DNA from: Amoeboradix gromovi
Taxonomy: Eukaryota; Sanchytriomycota; Sanchytriomycetes; Sanchytriales; Sanchytriaceae
Direction: 5' to 3'
NCBI GenBank assembly: GCA_018985225.1
Contig: JADGIF010000069.1
Coordinates: 1 to 23,666, forward strand
DNA length: 23,666 bases
In this document: piece after piece, positions 1-8,970 of the stretch
How the letters are laid out: the number at the start of each line of letters is the position of its first letter
Numbering within the stretch: the stretch's first letter is position 1
Position numbers and translations under genes: made by a program
The notes under the pieces: model-generated
What the model was told of the DNA's origin: nothing
The model's database searches: none
Seen by the model: only the letters and a program-made list of their open reading frames with translations

Positions 1-1
1 A

Positions 2-100
2 ATACAATCAATGAAAGAAAATTGGTATGATAGAAGATCTTTTATTAATGATAGCATTTCCTCCGTATGGTGCACCTCCTTTAAATACGAGTTAGTCTAG
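2..100 (+). pseudogene. 3' fragment of the repeated mini-gene (copy 1), cut by the window edge
   Basis: Bases 2-100 read in frame to a TAG and encode a C-terminus nearly identical to that of the complete gene at 8578-8970; both share MKENWY, SFINDSISSVW and end in ELV. Over about 110 nt the two copies differ by only a handful of substitutions plus one 3-nt in-frame insertion, so the duplication is recent. The 5' part lies outside the window, so I cannot tell whether this copy is a full gene or a truncated one. The conserved tail follows directly at 101-119. Confidence 0.75.
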
Positions 101-119
101 TTTTTATATTTGGTGTCCC
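101..119 (+). repeat. Conserved terminal tail of mini-gene repeat, copy 1
   Basis: The 19 bases after the stop codon (tttttatatttggtgtccc) are shared by four copies in the window, and similarity ends abruptly after GGTGTCCC. This marks the 3' boundary of the repeat unit. The other copies end at 8989, 12859 (minus strand) and 13145. Confidence 0.75.
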
Positions 120-388
120 CACTGTATCATTCCGAACACCTTGTTAAACATTCTTAATTCTTTGTTTAGTTATGAAAACACAATACTTACCACTGAAACT
201 ATGGATTTTGCAACCTTCTGAGCCCACTATTCCATAGTGAGTAGAGATTGACAATGTTAAAATAATAAGAACCAGAGTACTTATTACGCTATTTTCGTGT
301 GTAAATATCACAATAGAACGGGTTCAAAGCATTTTAGGGTCTCAAATAGTTGTGGCATTTTTAAAATGTGACCACAGTGGGTGAAAGG

Positions 389-703
389 ATGTCACAAGAG
401 GATGAGTTACTTACAACTCAGAAGATTCAATTATTAAATCAGAGTGATGACGGAACATGCGCTACATATAGTGTTGAAAATGAAGATCACACGTTAGGTA
501 ATTTACTTCGGTGGATGTTAATGAAAGATGAAAGGGTTGAATTGGCTGCTTACTCCATACCCCATCCTAGTGACAATAGGATACATCTGCGAATACAAAC
601 AATTAACCATTCTGCTACTCTTATCTTGGATGAGGCGCTGACTAATTTAGTGGAGTTGGTTGATTATTTAAGGTCTTCTTGGGAAGAAGAAACTGCTCGC
701 TAG
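389..703 (+). CDS. RPC19: DNA-directed RNA polymerases I and III subunit AC19 (RPC19/POLR1D)
   Basis: This 104-residue protein belongs to the RPB11/AC19 family. The hallmark DHTLGNLLRWMLMKD (residues 33-47) is followed by a motif of the type YxxPHPxxNxIxLRIQT, which matches the family's EDHTLGNxLR and HPSExKxxLRIQT blocks. In the polymerases AC19 pairs with AC40 to form the alpha-like assembly platform in the nucleus. I start at the ATG at 389; a GTG reading start at 368 is not credible in a eukaryotic nucleus. Yeast and human homologues are about 130-142 residues, so this one is short, mainly in the N-terminal extension. There is no sign of introns. The symbol is assigned by family. Confidence 0.93.
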   Translation: MSQEDELLTTQKIQLLNQSDDGTCATYSVENEDHTLGNLLRWMLMKDERVELAAYSIPHPSDNRIHLRIQTINHSATLILDEALTNLVELVDYLRSSWEEETAR

Positions 704-896
704 AAATGTATCCAGTAATAAATTTAGTATCCTTGGGAATCATGTGTTTTGTTAATTGAACCCTTCAATGTATGCGCCTAACCTTAATTTGACGCAGTCA
801 TCGATTTTGATTGAATAAAAACAGTTTAATTCCTTTTTGTCGTTTTGGGATCTCTATATTCTAAAAAACTATGACTTTTAATGCGGAGGTAAAGAT

Positions 897-1409
897 TTAC
901 TGTATGGGTTCGTTATTGTTTGCCCATCTCTTGAATGCAAGGGTTCTGTTAACTATTGCTGACGTAATGGCTAAGAGAATAAATAATCCAGTAATTAGTA
1001 TACATATCTTTGCTAGCTGAGTTTGAGCGTCTAGGCTATTTAGTTGCTCGCTATTCACAAGTGGGTATGGTAAACTTACTAAATATCCCAAGCCAACTGG
1101 AGAAAAAATTCCATAAAGCATTAGTGCAACATATGCACTCGACACTACAACTAAATTGAAAATTGAAATGTTTATGTTCATAGGGGTTGGATTAACAAGA
1201 CTGTTGTACCCTAATATCGACATAGGTGCAAGAGATATAACAAAGCTAGATGGAAGGCGCAGATTACTTATGTCAACTAAGAATAAAAAAGTTATCAAAA
1301 AAAGCATAGTAGCGTAGAAGCCTTTTAGTCCGACTACAATGCCACAACAACAAAATCTTGGCTGGATATTCATATCAATTGCTGGAAAAGAAAACAATTC
1401 ATCGACCAT
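897..1409 (-). CDS. Small multi-pass membrane protein, unknown family
   Basis: This is a 170-residue protein with about four hydrophobic segments (roughly residues 27-45, 50-67, 78-105 and 130-155). The N-terminus carries the cysteine cluster RFCCCG just before the first helix, and the C-terminus is basic and polar (RTLAFKRWANNNE). The start is the ATG at 1409; the reading frame upstream only offers a TTG. The layout resembles tetraspan proteins of the endomembrane system, but I recognise no specific family. It is convergent with the AC19 gene and divergent from the 1547 gene, sharing a 137-bp upstream region with it. Confidence 0.7.
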   Translation of the reverse strand: MVDELFSFPAIDMNIQPRFCCCGIVVGLKGFYATMLFLITFLFLVDISNLRLPSSFVISLAPMSILGYNSLVNPTPMNINISIFNLVVVSSAYVALMLYGIFSPVGLGYLVSLPYPLVNSEQLNSLDAQTQLAKICILITGLFILLAITSAIVNRTLAFKRWANNNEPIQ

Positions 1410-1546
1410 GTAAAGGACACCCCTTAAGAAAATGCCATAGTGGTAAATGACCAATCAGTTACTGCAAGCAGTGGAAAGTATTCGTCAAACGAGAACCAAG
1501 GATTTAGTTTTAATGTGGAAATTCAGCACTGCTTATTGTTTCAGTC

Positions 1547-2983
1547 ATGATTTATAACTCACTACAAAAACTGAACTTTGGAGGTAGATTGACAAGAACT
1601 GGATCCATAAACCAAGCTGTAGAAGATTTGATAGGTGTTGTAAACATGAACCCAAATCAGATGCCTATGCTAAAAATGGCTCTGTTTTATTTATTTTTCA
1701 CAAGATCAGACTTAAAAAGTATCAACATGATTGTAGACCATTTGGAATTTGGTTATGTATGTGATGATATACTACAAGTGATTGGTCTTTACTCATCATT
1801 GGAGTACACATCAACAGTTGAGCGTATGCAAAAGATATTGAGACATTACGATGAAAAGATAGTATGGAAAGAAGGAGGCTTATTAGACAGTGATTTCCGA
1901 AAAAAGTCGATTTTTAGAAAGTACGGAAACTCTATATCTTCCACAATACTGCAAATTGTTTCAGAAGTAGGTTTTACTACTATAAGCTTTCTCAGATTAG
2001 TGTCATTCACAAAAAGTCTGGTTTTATATGTAGAGACTAGCGCTGCACCTAGCTTTCTTACTTTGGTTCCAGAACTATTGAAAAGATGGAAGATGATGGC
2101 GGCTTCGGACTGCGCCTTGTATTCTCCAATAATTTTGAGATTGATTTCTTCGTTGTCTAATTTACTAGGAGAATCATTGACTACTAGGTCTATCTGGCCT
2201 AGACTTGTGAGCGATACTCATACTTTATGCTACAACCCTTTTCAAAGCTCTGTAGACGTTCAGTTGTTTCGATGTACGATAAATAAGAACGATAACAGTG
2301 CTGAAGTAAGAGGACTTGCAGATTTTTACTGCATTGAATCAAACTTACTATCCTCACTGGGTGAAAATCCTGTTGAAACTATTAATGCTTTAAATATTCT
2401 GCAAGAGCGCCACATTGCTGCGGCCACAAAGGCTTTGTGGTATATTAACTATTTGAAATCCAGTAGTTTGGCGCATAAAACTGTTATCACAGTATTAAAG
2501 AATGTGATAAAAATGAGTCCACAGTCCAACCAAAAGATTATTGCCAAATATGCGACGGAATTTAAACAGCAATTAGTCGACAGTAATCTAATCAGCACTT
2601 TAGGGTACATTGATCTTGATATTCCTGATATGGCACACCTGTTACCACCATACGAATACATTTTAGAATATAAGAAACTGAGCTGGACTTACTTCCCACA
2701 ATTCTACATGGCCTTTCTTTCCAGATTTAAGTTCTTCAAACTGGAGCATAAATCGCATTTATTTGAGCATTTGGGATATTTGTTGCATGCTATTTGTTTA
2801 AAGAGCTGTTTTTCGGAGGAAAATTTAAATATTCTGCTTCAAAATCAACATAACCTAGTTCAGGAGTTATTGGGTATCTACTTACTTCACACAGAGTTTA
2901 AGTATCCAAAAATTGCATGCTTAAGTGCTAATAATGAAAACTTGATACTTCGTAGTGCTTTGAACTACTTCAAGAATTTGTAA
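1547..2983 (+). CDS. Hypothetical alpha-helical protein, 478 residues
   Basis: The ORF is long and uninterrupted from an ATG, with normal codon and amino-acid composition, so the gene is real. The product is rich in Leu, Ser, Ile and Lys and reads as a chain of amphipathic helices throughout. That suggests an alpha-solenoid (HEAT, TPR or PPR-like), but no repeat register or motif is clear enough to name. I see no signal peptide or membrane helix. It lies 290 bp upstream of beta-COP on the same strand. Function unknown. An alternative upstream ATG near 1513 reads out of frame and stops after 14 codons. Confidence 0.75.
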   Translation: MIYNSLQKLNFGGRLTRTGSINQAVEDLIGVVNMNPNQMPMLKMALFYLFFTRSDLKSINMIVDHLEFGYVCDDILQVIGLYSSLEYTSTVERMQKILRHYDEKIVWKEGGLLDSDFRKKSIFRKYGNSISSTILQIVSEVGFTTISFLRLVSFTKSLVLYVETSAAPSFLTLVPELLKRWKMMAASDCALYSPIILRLISSLSNLLGESLTTRSIWPRLVSDTHTLCYNPFQSSVDVQLFRCTINKNDNSAEVRGLADFYCIESNLLSSLGENPVETINALNILQERHIAAATKALWYINYLKSSSLAHKTVITVLKNVIKMSPQSNQKIIAKYATEFKQQLVDSNLISTLGYIDLDIPDMAHLLPPYEYILEYKKLSWTYFPQFYMAFLSRFKFFKLEHKSHLFEHLGYLLHAICLKSCFSEENLNILLQNQHNLVQELLGIYLLHTEFKYPKIACLSANNENLILRSALNYFKNL

Positions 2984-3273
2984 TAAACTTTTTATTTGTT
3001 CTAATCTTGCCATTCTGTTTTAGGTCAGAAGTGATTACTTTAATTTAAGACTTCTAGTTTTTACAAGAAGTAGTATTAGTTGAAGAGTTGTTTTACCAGT
3101 CGGACTTAACCTTAATCTAGTACGCCTATAAATGTCTACTTTAGTCTCAGATCAAATCTAATTAAAATTGAAGATACCAATGAGCTTACTTCTAAAGCAA
3201 TGAAAATAGTGGCCGATCGCTAATGTACTTGTACTCTCAATTTCATATTTTTCCTTTATATATTTTTTGTTGC

Positions 3274-6073
3274 ATGTCTGTTACAGAAGATTTGATTACA
3301 TTTATAATCTCTCAGCCGCCAAGCTGGCAAGCACCTGTAATCCCTTCTTCGAAAGACAAATCTCCTACTTTAACAAGCATAGCCCAATCTTTGCAATCCA
3401 CACAATTGGATAAATTAACTAGTCAGTTAATACCTCCTCTCATGTACCAAGATGCAGGCTTGCCCTCGGTTCAGCAAGTTAAAAACAGTATAGAAAACGA
3501 GAAAAACGAGGATCGCATTGTTGTCTATTTGAAGCAGTTAATCATTTTAACCTTGAACGGTATAAACACTGATTCTTGTTTAATGTCTGTAATTCGCTTT
3601 GTAATGCCTCGTAAGAATAAAGCGCTTAAGAAACTGTTGCACCTTTATTGGGAAATATGTCCCAAATACACTGTTGCTAACAATAAAAAGACTCTTAAAC
3701 ATGAAATGGTTTTGGTTGTTAATGCTTTACAACATGATCTAAGCAGCGCTAATGAATATATACGCGCCAATACTCTTCGTTTAATTGCCAAACTACAAGA
3801 ACAAGAACTTTTGGAACCTTTAGTGCCTCATCTGCGTCAATGTCTAGAACATAGGCATCCGATCGTAAAGAAACTGGCAATCATTACGATATCAAAGGTC
3901 TATTTATTATATAATCACCTTATACCTGATACTAGCGAACTGTTTTTCAATGTACTACTAGAATCAAATGATCCTATCATTAACCGTACCATTCTAGGCG
4001 TATTATTCCATAGCCACCCCTTATTGTTAGTTGACCATCTTAGTAATCCTGTTCATTTATCTCAGTTGCTACAAAGTGATGAGAATACCTTGCTGCTGTT
4101 GATACAAATATTAATGAAGTACTCGAGCAAATCGCCACTATTTCTTAAATCCATTTATTCCTTGTTAAACAGCCAGTATCAAAGTGTGCAATTCGAAGCT
4201 GCTTCTACGCTCTCTACTGTTACTAAATCAGATTCGATAATCAAACAATGCGCCGAGTGTTTGTTAACCATCATCAAATCATCAAGTGATATCAATGTTA
4301 AGTTGATAGTACTGAATGAGCTAGATAGGGTGTTAAACTCTAACAGCATCAAAGGCCTTAGTCATTATGCTACTGATGTTTTAAGCTGTTTGAACTCCAT
4401 TGATCCATTTGTGCAATCTAAAGCATTAGAGCTAAGTGTATTACTAGTAGATGGGAAATCAATTGATCCAGTTGTTCAAGTGTTATTAGGCCAGCTAGTT
4501 GGCGCCAACCCCTCGTTCCAACAAGTAATTCTGGACACTCTTCAACAATTAACCGTTCAATATCCTTTGATAGCCAACGGACTGTTAGGGGTGCTATTGC
4601 AAGTGCTATTTCAAGAATCAATTCAAAGTCCAGTCACAAGTCTTCCAACAACTTCAACTAGTACCACCTCTATTAGTGTAGACATCCTGCTATTCATTCA
4701 GACGATTTTGACACGGCTACCTAGCAGCAGGCATCTTGTAATTGTTAGACTGATGAACGAGTTTAATAGCATTGAAAGTGGAAAAGTGTTGAGAAATGTT
4801 TTATGGATGTTGAGTGAGTTTAGTGATGAAGAGCAGCTAGAATTAGTTTTTAATAAAATCACACAGGGATTGCAAAACTCGCCAGTGGATAACTCGCCAG
4901 CAGCAGCCACCACGGATAAGGCAGTGATAAACACCACCAATGTTTCGTCATTGCTGCAGATCATGAACCGAGGAGACTACTTTACTGCCAGCGTTCTTGG
5001 TAGCACTTTGGTCAAGTTAGTGTACAAATTAAAGAATGATGAAAATGCCAAGTGCAAGGCAATGTTGAGTATCAGCTATATACTCAGACTAGGTCAATCA
5101 AGCGCAATTATGATTGATGAGGATAGTTTTGATCATTTACATACTTGTTTGAATATGCTACTACACCCGACTGATGAGCTGATATCTCTAATGACTCAAC
5201 CTGCCCCTGATCATGCTCCAGCTACAATTCAGCATAAAATGCCTATTGTTAAAGCTTTTGAAACCATTAACTTTGGATTTCCTACACTCATGGATAGAGT
5301 AGTGGAAGACGCAGGTATAATGCAGATGAATTCGAAGAAGCAAGGGAAGCTAAACAAGATTATACAGCTGACTGGGTCTAGCGATGACATATATTGCGAA
5401 ACATATGTAAATGTACAGTTATACGACATAATATTAGATTTAATCATAGTAAATATGACAAACAAAGTATTGCAGAACGTTGCGCTAGAATTTAGCACTT
5501 TGGGTGATTTGAAATTAATTGAGAAACCAGGAGTATTTAATATTGGGCCCTATGGTACTAGACAGGGAATGAAGCAGATAAAAGCTAACATTAAAGTGTC
5601 TTCAACTGAAACGGGTGTGATATTTGGAAATATATTCTACAACGATACGAGTATTAACCTGGTAATTGCAACTAATAAAGGGAGAGATACACGTTGATAT
5701 CCTAGACTACATTATACCAAGTACTATTTCGGACTTGCAATTCAGAAGCAATTGGACTAGCTATGAATGGGAGAATAAGGTTTATATAAGCACATCTATA
5801 ACAAATTGTATTGAATACTTGGAAAATTTGACTAATAGCACTAACTTAAAATGCTTAAATGAAGATTTAGAAGAGTTGCAAGAAGGGGGTGTCTTGGCTT
5901 GTAATTTGTACTGCAAAAGTGTCTTCGGAGAAGACGCCTTGGCCAATGTATGTATAGAACAATATGGGAATGAGCCTGTTACTGGGCATGTAAGAATTAG
6001 AGCAAAAACACAGGGTATAGCATTGAGTTTAGGAGACAAGATAACAATGGCGCAGAAGACTTTTGGCAAATAA
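3274..6073 (+). CDS. COPB1: Coatomer subunit beta (beta-COP, Sec26), two exons joined by a 19-nt intron
   Basis: Exons 3274-5661 and 5681-6073 encode about 926 residues (human 953). Beta-COP is a COPI coat subunit in retrograde Golgi-to-ER transport. The N-terminal HEAT solenoid is recognisable by IRFVMP, ELLEPLVPHLRQCLEHRHP and RNVLWMLSEF. The appendage contains KLNKIIQLTGSSD, FSTLGDLKLIEKP, ANIKVSSTETGVIFGNI and, in exon 2, WENKV, SVFGEDALANV and GHVRIRAKTQGIALSLGDKI. The two reading frames join without any gap against the family only if 5662-5680 is removed. The N-terminus has an insertion of about 50 residues (Pro/Ser/Gln-rich, residues 15-65) that human beta-COP lacks. I chose the ATG at 3274 because MSVTEDLITFII aligns with the family start; the ATG at 3223 would add 17 aromatic-rich residues. 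Confidence 0.95.
5662..5680 (+). other. 19-nt spliceosomal intron in beta-COP
   Basis: The sequence is GTAATTGCAACTAATAAAG, with GT-AG ends and a branch-point-like ACTAAT. Without removal the frame ends at a TGA at 5695-5697 and the remaining appendage is in the next frame. With removal the junction reads SINL|GEIHVDI, which aligns residue for residue with human beta-COP CVVL SDIHIDI. Confidence 0.88.
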
Positions 6074-6428
6074 ATGTTTATTAAGTCATCTTCGGTTTAT
6101 TTATCTTACAAACTCTGTAATTTTAAATGGCGAGTTGAGAGCAGCTAGTTGCAACCACGTTCAACCGGAGGCGTGAAAGTGAAAAAGACAATAAATAAAC
6201 AACTCTCAATATCATAGGACTTCTTTTTATTGGTAATGGTATTTTGTCACCATTCAACACTTTGCAGATCTACGACTTGGAGCAATTTTTTCCCAAGTTG
6301 TCTACACTTGAGAAGTGTGGGCTTTGAAATCTTCATGATTTTCGAATTCTTCACATTTAACGTAGGCGGAGGCTATCTTTGTGTTTATAAGACATTAAAT
6401 TGATAATCTTTTTCACAAATTCATTACC
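6074..6428. other. Intergenic region after beta-COP, no assigned gene
   Basis: No gene can be supported in these 355 bases. On the minus strand, between about 6262 and 6567, all three frames have open stretches of 25-40 codons that begin or end near possible GT...AG pairs (for example GTAATGAATTTGTGAAAAAG). These could be exons of a gene with ultrashort introns or chance shadows; I could not assemble a protein I recognise. Confidence 0.4.
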
Positions 6429-6838
6429 TTGAGGTTTCTATTGGCATGGCTTCTCATTTTATTATTGCACGCCTTGGCTTGTCCGCCATATAGTAAGTAT
6501 GTACTTGTGAATGACCATGTCCAAAGTCCTTTAATAACTCTGAGAACTGGAAAGTCATTAAACTAAGCAGCAACTACCCAGTAGAGAATTCGATGCGATT
6601 AATAGTAATTTGGTTGACTTTGAGTAAGTTAATGTATGGAAAAAACATCTTTTACGCTGGCCAGAAAAATGATGTTTTCATCATTAAATCGCAAGGTAAT
6701 CATAAAAGAAATGACTTTATTACATCACATAACTTAGAAAACCCAGTATACTACAGGATGAATAGTTTTCGATTATCATTGCGCTCTATAATCAATATAT
6801 ATACATCTCATGCAAATAGCATGGGCTGCAGAAAATAG
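6429..6838 (+). CDS. Doubtful spliced gene for a secreted or membrane protein
   Basis: Two open stretches, 6429-6553 and 6571-6838, join in one frame if the 17-nt segment GTCATTAAACTAAGCAG (6554-6570) is removed. The first stretch encodes a strong signal-peptide-like core (FLLAWLLILLLHALAC) followed by PPYSKYVLVNDHVQSPL. The second continues to a TAG with about 88 residues. The segment's 3' end (AAACTAAGCAG) resembles the 3' ends of the two firm introns here. Against it, the first stretch has no ATG, so another 5' exon would be needed, and the protein matches nothing I know. An ATG inside the second exon (6593) could give an 81-residue unspliced product instead. Confidence 0.28.
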
Positions 6839-6907
6839 AGCTTGAATTATTCCCTTCGCAATAACCATCATGGCTGGATGGCTGATTTATGAATGTCATA
6901 AAACAGG

Positions 6908-7372
6908 ATGATACAAATAAGTCCTCGTTTTGGTGTCCAATTTTGGAAACAGTTTAAATTAGGACACCTACAATTCAAAAAAGTAGATCTGAAGTACTAT
7001 CTAACTCCAGAAAAGCTAAATATGGAGGAAATAAAAAGTAGAGACATCAAAGCTTTGCAAAAAGCCAGTTTGAAGCATGAACTATTTATAACAAAAGACA
7101 GGCTTGTAAAACAGCTATACGTGGATCAAGACAATCTCTTTTTGGCGAAATGGCATTTGGATGTGGAGAAAGACGGATTATTACACACAAAATTTATATA
7201 TTCTCTTCCGGTTTCAAGAAGCGTTGTTTTGGAGGCTGACCTCTTTCCTAGGAAATCATACACTCAACGAACTCTATATACTCTGCATGAAAAAGATGCG
7301 AAGGAACCGGAAGATTGGACTGCGCTACCTGTTTTAGGATTCCATGCTGTAATTCAATCCAAAAATAAATAG
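6908..7372 (+). CDS. Hypothetical protein, 154 residues
   Basis: The ORF runs from ATG to TAG with balanced composition and moderate basicity. The start MIQISPRFGVQFWKQFKLG is basic and lacks acidic residues for about 25 positions, which would fit a mitochondrial targeting sequence, but this is only inference. The middle is charged and helical, and the C-terminal half (LFLAKWHLDVEKDG, KFIYSLPVSRSVVLEADLF) looks like beta strands. I do not recognise the family. No introns or transmembrane segments are visible. Confidence 0.6.
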   Translation: MIQISPRFGVQFWKQFKLGHLQFKKVDLKYYLTPEKLNMEEIKSRDIKALQKASLKHELFITKDRLVKQLYVDQDNLFLAKWHLDVEKDGLLHTKFIYSLPVSRSVVLEADLFPRKSYTQRTLYTLHEKDAKEPEDWTALPVLGFHAVIQSKNK

Positions 7373-7528
7373 ACTTTAGCTTACATTTGTCTGCATAAAT
7401 AGTATAAGCCTTGAAGAAATACCTGCTGAGTGTTACTAAACTCATTATCTATCTTAATGATAGTCCTTTAAGAGTTTTCTATCTGCATAGAAACAGAAAA
7501 TTCTGTTCTTCTCATTTATGACAAATGA

Positions 7529-7683
7529 TTACAAACTAACACAACCATAAAATGCCAAACCTAAAGATGCCACCAGTAGATAAAGAATAAGTCTTGCAGC
7601 AAGACCTATTCGACGCCTCTCAACGTCAGCAAATGGATTTATGTACCATTAGAACACATCAATGTGCCGCTGGTTGTCTCCAT
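7529..7683 (-). other. Possible short tail-anchored protein, broken by a frame change
   Basis: Starting at an ATG at 7683 the minus strand reads METTSGTLMCSNG and then stops. The neighbouring frame continues with NPFADVERRRIGLAARL followed by a clear transmembrane helix (ILYLLVASLGLAFYG) and a TAA at 7529. A single-base shift near 7645 would join the two into a protein of about 50 residues with one C-terminal membrane anchor. I see no GT-AG intron that achieves this, so it may be a pseudogene, a sequence error or chance. Confidence 0.25.
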
Positions 7684-7872
7684 CTCTTCTCAAAAGAGAC
7701 TCTTTTATATGAGACTTTCATCAAGCAAGAAAAAAGAGAATCATCAACAGCATGTCATTGATTTCGTCTTAGGACTTTGCAGCCATAAGGATTAATGAAT
7801 ACCATGGCAGTTGTCATTTGCTAGTGGAAAAAAGTGGAATGGCAGTGAGTAAAATATACAGAAATATATACA

Positions 7873-8460
7873 TCATTTCTTTTCACAAAGTAGCAGCTCG
7901 ATGACGTTCAAACTATTTATTAAAACCGCTCCGTTACATTGATTGCTTACGCTTTCACTACCCTGAGGTGGGATAGAATTAGGATGCAGATACTTGATGT
8001 ATATGTTCCTTGCTACCATATGCTCTCTATCTATCTTCAAATGACGCTTTGTACAGGCTCAGGTCTCTAAATTAATTTTGTTTAGAGTACCACACCTTGT
8101 ACATGTCTGACTAGTAAATGCCACAGTACGTTCAACCATCGTCTTTCGTCTTTGTTCACATTTGAACTTCAAGCGTTCCTTGAATAAATTGTGCAGATAT
8201 CTCTTTCCTGGCGTCGAAAGACATCTAATTGTTCCATGTTTGGACCTGTTGTTTATTTAGATTTGATATATTCGGGATTACATCCATTAATTCCATTTAC
8301 CATTTGTGAAAAGGAAGAATATTGAGTGCTTAAGCTATTGGAAAAATCCGGAAAAGTCATGCAATTGTATAAAAATACATACAAATTCGTGATAAATGAT
8401 TTATTCAAGAAAACAATCGAGCTGTTTAAATGTGATTCTCTTACTCTTTCATCCAATCTT
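7873..8460 (-). pseudogene. Decayed Fanzor (eukaryotic TnpB-like RNA-guided nuclease), relic A
   Basis: Read on the minus strand, fragments in shifting frames show the C-terminal half of a TnpB/Fanzor protein in the right order. First comes FLYNCMTFPDFSNS, resembling the (I/L)xP(E/D)F block with the RuvC-II acidic residue. Then comes YLHNLFKERLKFKCEQRRKT, the helical region before the finger. Then AFTSQTCTRCGTL, the TS-x-TCxxCG zinc-ribbon signature. Then HLKIDREHMVARNIYIKYL, the DRDxNAARNI block carrying the RuvC-III aspartate. At least one in-frame TGA and several frameshifts make it non-functional. Similarity fades beyond about 8460. Two more partial copies lie at 12107-12205 and 23398-23666. 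Fanzors are transposon-encoded nucleases in eukaryotes; this copy is a fossil. Confidence 0.8.
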
Positions 8461-8513
8461 TATTTCAAATAAACCTCTGATTCATAATAGGGTATATTTT
8501 CATTTAAGCACTA

Positions 8514-8541
8514 TCCAGAAAGAACTGTCCAGAAAGAACTG
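8514..8541 (+). repeat. Perfect 14-bp tandem duplication
   Basis: The unit tccagaaagaactg occurs twice with no gap, 37 bp before the mini-gene ATG. It may be a replication-slippage product or a small footprint of repeat insertion. Confidence 0.85.
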
Positions 8542-8577
8542 TCTTGCCCATAAATAGAGACCTTTCCTAATAAAAGA

Positions 8578-8970
8578 ATGGCCAAGAGAAAGCAAAAGCT
8601 TTCATACACCAGTAAATCAAAGAAGAAAAAGCCGGACACTGACATTGAAGAAGATGTAGTTGTTGGAACAGTTAAAACGAAATTGAAATTCAGCAAGACT
8701 GTCCATAGATTGCACTTCAAAGAAATAGATAAGAGTAACGATGTTAGTATAACATTACAAAATGACTCTAGAAAAGAGTACCGTCTAAGAAAATGCACCT
8801 TTTGCTTAGATGCTCAAAGAACTCATATATTTGAACGAGATGCAGTGTATTCTAGTTTTATTTTGAAGAAGGGATTGAAAGTAATGAAAGAAAATTGGTA
8901 TAATAGAAAATCTTTTATTAATGATAGCATTTCCTCCGTATGGAGCACCTTTAAAAACGAGTTAGTCTAG
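8578..8970 (+). CDS. Complete copy of the repeated mini-gene; possible TnpB-like C-terminal protein
   Basis: A 130-residue basic protein. The N-terminus is Lys-rich and nuclear-signal-like (MAKRKQK, KSKKKKPD), then acidic (DIEED). The C-terminal half holds RLRKCTFCL, then RTHIFERDAVYSSFILKKG, then the terminus shared with the copy at 2-100. A CxxC closely followed by an H-x3-RD-x4-S-x2-I pattern resembles the end of TnpB/Fanzor zinc fingers (CxxC...RDxNAARNI), but the N-terminus has no visible RuvC-I or -II, so the link is tentative. It is the only complete copy of the family; a relic (12859-13043) and a tail (13118-13145) also exist. The open frame suggests recent arrival or selection. It ends 45 bp before the NAP ATG. 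Confidence 0.65.
   Translation: MAKRKQKLSYTSKSKKKKPDTDIEEDVVVGTVKTKLKFSKTVHRLHFKEIDKSNDVSITLQNDSRKEYRLRKCTFCLDAQRTHIFERDAVYSSFILKKGLKVMKENWYNRKSFINDSISSVWSTFKNELV

Noticed and set aside
160-190. Minus-strand GTAAGT...TAACTAAAC...AAAG segment of 31 nt resembling a classical intron
   Set aside because: The consensus sites are good, but both sides belong to a 54-codon open frame without an ATG or recognisable protein; the length also does not fit the other introns.
3223-3273. Upstream ATG for beta-COP
   Set aside because: It would add 17 aromatic and hydrophobic residues absent from the family; the ATG at 3274 matches the conserved start.
5662-5700. Programmed +1 frameshift or sequencing indel in beta-COP
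   Set aside because: A one-base slip at AAAGGG would also restore the frame but would leave five extra residues at a position where the family has none. Removing the GT-AG segment gives a gap-free alignment, and the Yippee gene shows the same type of intron.
7591-7761. Plus-strand open frame of 56 codons with cysteines (LCTIRTHQCAAGC)
   Set aside because: No ATG near its start, no match with small TIM or CHCH spacing, and it overlaps the membrane-anchor reading on the other strand. Probably chance.
8050-8060. TGA in Fanzor relic A as a reassigned sense codon
   Set aside because: Relic B has TAC at the same place and housekeeping genes show no internal TGA; with several frameshifts present it is simple decay.
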